Source: Alphaproteobacteria bacterium (GTDB taxonomy: Bacteria; Pseudomonadota; Alphaproteobacteria; Acetobacterales; Acetobacteraceae). Taken from it: a stretch of DNA of 16,212 bases. Shown here in pieces: positions 14,859 through 16,212 of this stretch. Both the position numbers and the translations under genes were made by a program. Every line of letters begins with the position of its first letter. Position 1 is the first letter of the stretch. The notes under the pieces were generated by a model that was given only the letters and a program-made list of their open reading frames with translations, was not told the origin of the DNA and made no database searches. The DNA lies in assembly GCA_013298245.1 (NCBI GenBank), contig JAAFHD010000029.1, positions 527 through 16,738 on the forward strand, given 5' to 3'.

Positions 14859-16212
14859 TCAGCCCCATTGTTCCTGTCCGGGCTTTTTCCGCGCGACGGC
14901 TTTAGGTGGCAGCGGTGGGTGGATGGCGCCCGGCCGGCCCAGATGCCAGCCCTGCCCATAACCCACGCCCAGCGACGCCATGGTGGTGGCATGCGCCTCC
15001 GTCTCGATGCGCTCGGCGATGACCTTGGCACCCACGGCCAGCGACAGATCAACCATGGAGGCCACGAAGCTGCGATCGCGCTCACTGCCCATGGCGGCTT
15101 GCACGAAGCTGCCATCGACCTTCACGAAATCCACCGGAAAGGCCTTGAGGTAGCGGAAGGCCGCAGCACCGGCGCCGAAATCATCCAGGCAGGTCGGAAT
15201 GCCGCGATCGCGCAACGCGATGATGGTGGCGGTGGCGGATTCTTCCTGCTCGATCTCGGCGCTTTCGGTCAGTTCGACCATCAGGCGTTGTTCGGCCTCA
15301 GGCAGCGCATCCAGTCGTGCCATCATCTGGCGCCGGAAGCCCTCGCTCTGCATCGACAGGCCTGAAATATTGACCGCGATCCGCTGCCCGCCTGAGAGCT
15401 TGGGGAAGCTGCGCATCGCCTGGTCCAATACGGCGAGATCCAGTTCCTCCGTCAGGCCGATCATCTCTGCCAGGTTGACGAAATCGGCCGGGCCTTGGCC
15501 ACGGCCCAGCGCGCCTTTTTCCGGGCGCAGCAGCGCTTCGTAGTGGTGCAGGGCGCGGCTACGCAGATCCAGGATGGGTTGGAATTCCAGGGCGAAGCGC
15601 TGCTCGCGCAGGGCACGGCGGAAGGCTTCCGCGCGTTCACCCACATCGGCGACGAAGGCGGCGATGCCCTGGGCAAAGCCTGCATCCCGCACAGCTTCCG
15701 TACCACCCGCGGCATAGACAGACAGGCAATGCCGCACCGCGCGCACCGCCTGCACAGCGCTGAGGCCGGCGGCATCCAGAGGGATCGACGTGGTCTTCAG
15801 TTTGCTGCCGACATCCTGGCCGGGCATCGCGCGTTCCAGTGACAGCAGCACGTCGGCCATGGCGGGCATGGCTTGGCCAGCGCGGGGCAGCACGCCGAAA
15901 CGGCCCGGCGAGACCTCAGTCGCGACGCAGGCGCCGGCAAAGCTGTCATTCAATGCATGCCCGATGGCGGGGTGCAGCGCTTCATGACCGGGCCGCAGTT
16001 CGATCAGACCAAGCTCGTCTGGGCCGGCGGCGCCTTGGGCAACGGCGCGCAGCTGGTCTTCCGCCTGGTGCAACAAGCCGGCCGCACCGCGGGCGCCCGG
16101 CCGCCGCCGGTCAGGCATCGCGGGCGTTTGGCCGAAGCTCAGGCACAGGCGCGCGGCATGCCCCGGCAGCGCCAGGTGCAGGCCGGATGCGACCACCATG
16201 CTGCCCTTGCCG
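14859..16212 (-). CDS. EAL-domain protein, probable c-di-GMP phosphodiesterase (5' end open)
   Basis: The EAL domain (about residues 200-425, numbered from the ATG at 16199) would hydrolyse cyclic di-GMP. Its catalytic set looks complete: YEALLRPE (Glu221), NISGLS (Asn277), VELTES (Glu309), LDDFGAG (Asp339, Asp340), VKVDGSF (Lys360), AERIETEA (Glu396) and GQGWHLG (Gln416). The DDFG loop continues GAGAAAF rather than the usual GTGYSSL. The first 200 residues are not clearly assignable; EVSPGRFGVL could be a remnant of a GGDEF-type domain (weak). The frame stays open from the ATG at 16199 to the window edge, so the true start may lie outside. It is on the opposite strand to the rest of this arm. 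Confidence 0.86.
   Translation of the reverse strand, partial: GKGSMVVASGLHLALPGHAARLCLSFGQTPAMPDRRRPGARGAAGLLHQAEDQLRAVAQGAAGPDELGLIELRPGHEALHPAIGHALNDSFAGACVATEVSPGRFGVLPRAGQAMPAMADVLLSLERAMPGQDVGSKLKTTSIPLDAAGLSAVQAVRAVRHCLSVYAAGGTEAVRDAGFAQGIAAFVADVGERAEAFRRALREQRFALEFQPILDLRSRALHHYEALLRPEKGALGRGQGPADFVNLAEMIGLTEELDLAVLDQAMRSFPKLSGGQRIAVNISGLSMQSEGFRRQMMARLDALPEAEQRLMVELTESAEIEQEESATATIIALRDRGIPTCLDDFGAGAAAFRYLKAFPVDFVKVDGSFVQAAMGSERDRSFVASMVDLSLAVGAKVIAERIETEAHATTMASLGVGYGQGWHLGRPGAIHPPLPPKAVARKKPGQEQWG

Overview
The window reads as a stretch of a high-GC alphaproteobacterial chromosome, most likely Rhodospirillales/Acetobacteraceae (Roseomonas-like). This rests on protein families (DUF3576 lipoprotein, DUF2628, HemJ, PDRP/DUF299, alphaproteobacterial-type Rho), on gene order, and on the strong GC bias. 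I identify 18 protein-coding genes. I see no rRNA, tRNA, IS element or CRISPR array.

The central feature is the 327-bp non-coding gap at 10334-10660 between divergent ppsR and hemE. In Caulobacter and Rickettsia the chromosome origin lies between hemE and RP001 (the PDRP-family gene). Here the same gap holds a near-consensus DnaA box, several degenerate boxes, and a 75% A+T island. Genes on both sides point away from it. I therefore call it a probable oriC.

Left arm, moving away from the origin, all on the minus strand: ppsR and maf (overlapping); rho; a MntA/HepT toxin-antitoxin pair; a tightly overlapped histidine operon hisB-DUF2628-hisH-GNAT-hisA; a large outer-membrane porin with its own leader and a clear intrinsic terminator; a DUF3576 lipoprotein; and a carboxymuconolactone-decarboxylase-like protein. 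At the far left a plus-strand ABC-2 permease converges on the last gene.

Right arm, plus strand: hemE, hemH, a HAD phosphatase, a Bug/TctC-type periplasmic binding protein and hemJ, spaced or overlapped as one operon. It supplies three of the last four steps of protoporphyrin-dependent heme synthesis; coproporphyrinogen oxidase (hemF/hemN) is not in the window. A minus-strand EAL-domain protein converges on hemJ with no gap and runs open to the right edge.

Most genes are ordinary housekeeping genes. The points worth a second look are the origin and its unwinding region, the solute-binding protein inside the heme operon, rho on the opposite side of the origin from the heme genes, the toxin-antitoxin pair directly upstream of hisB, the absence of hisF after hisA, and several palindromes next to start codons.
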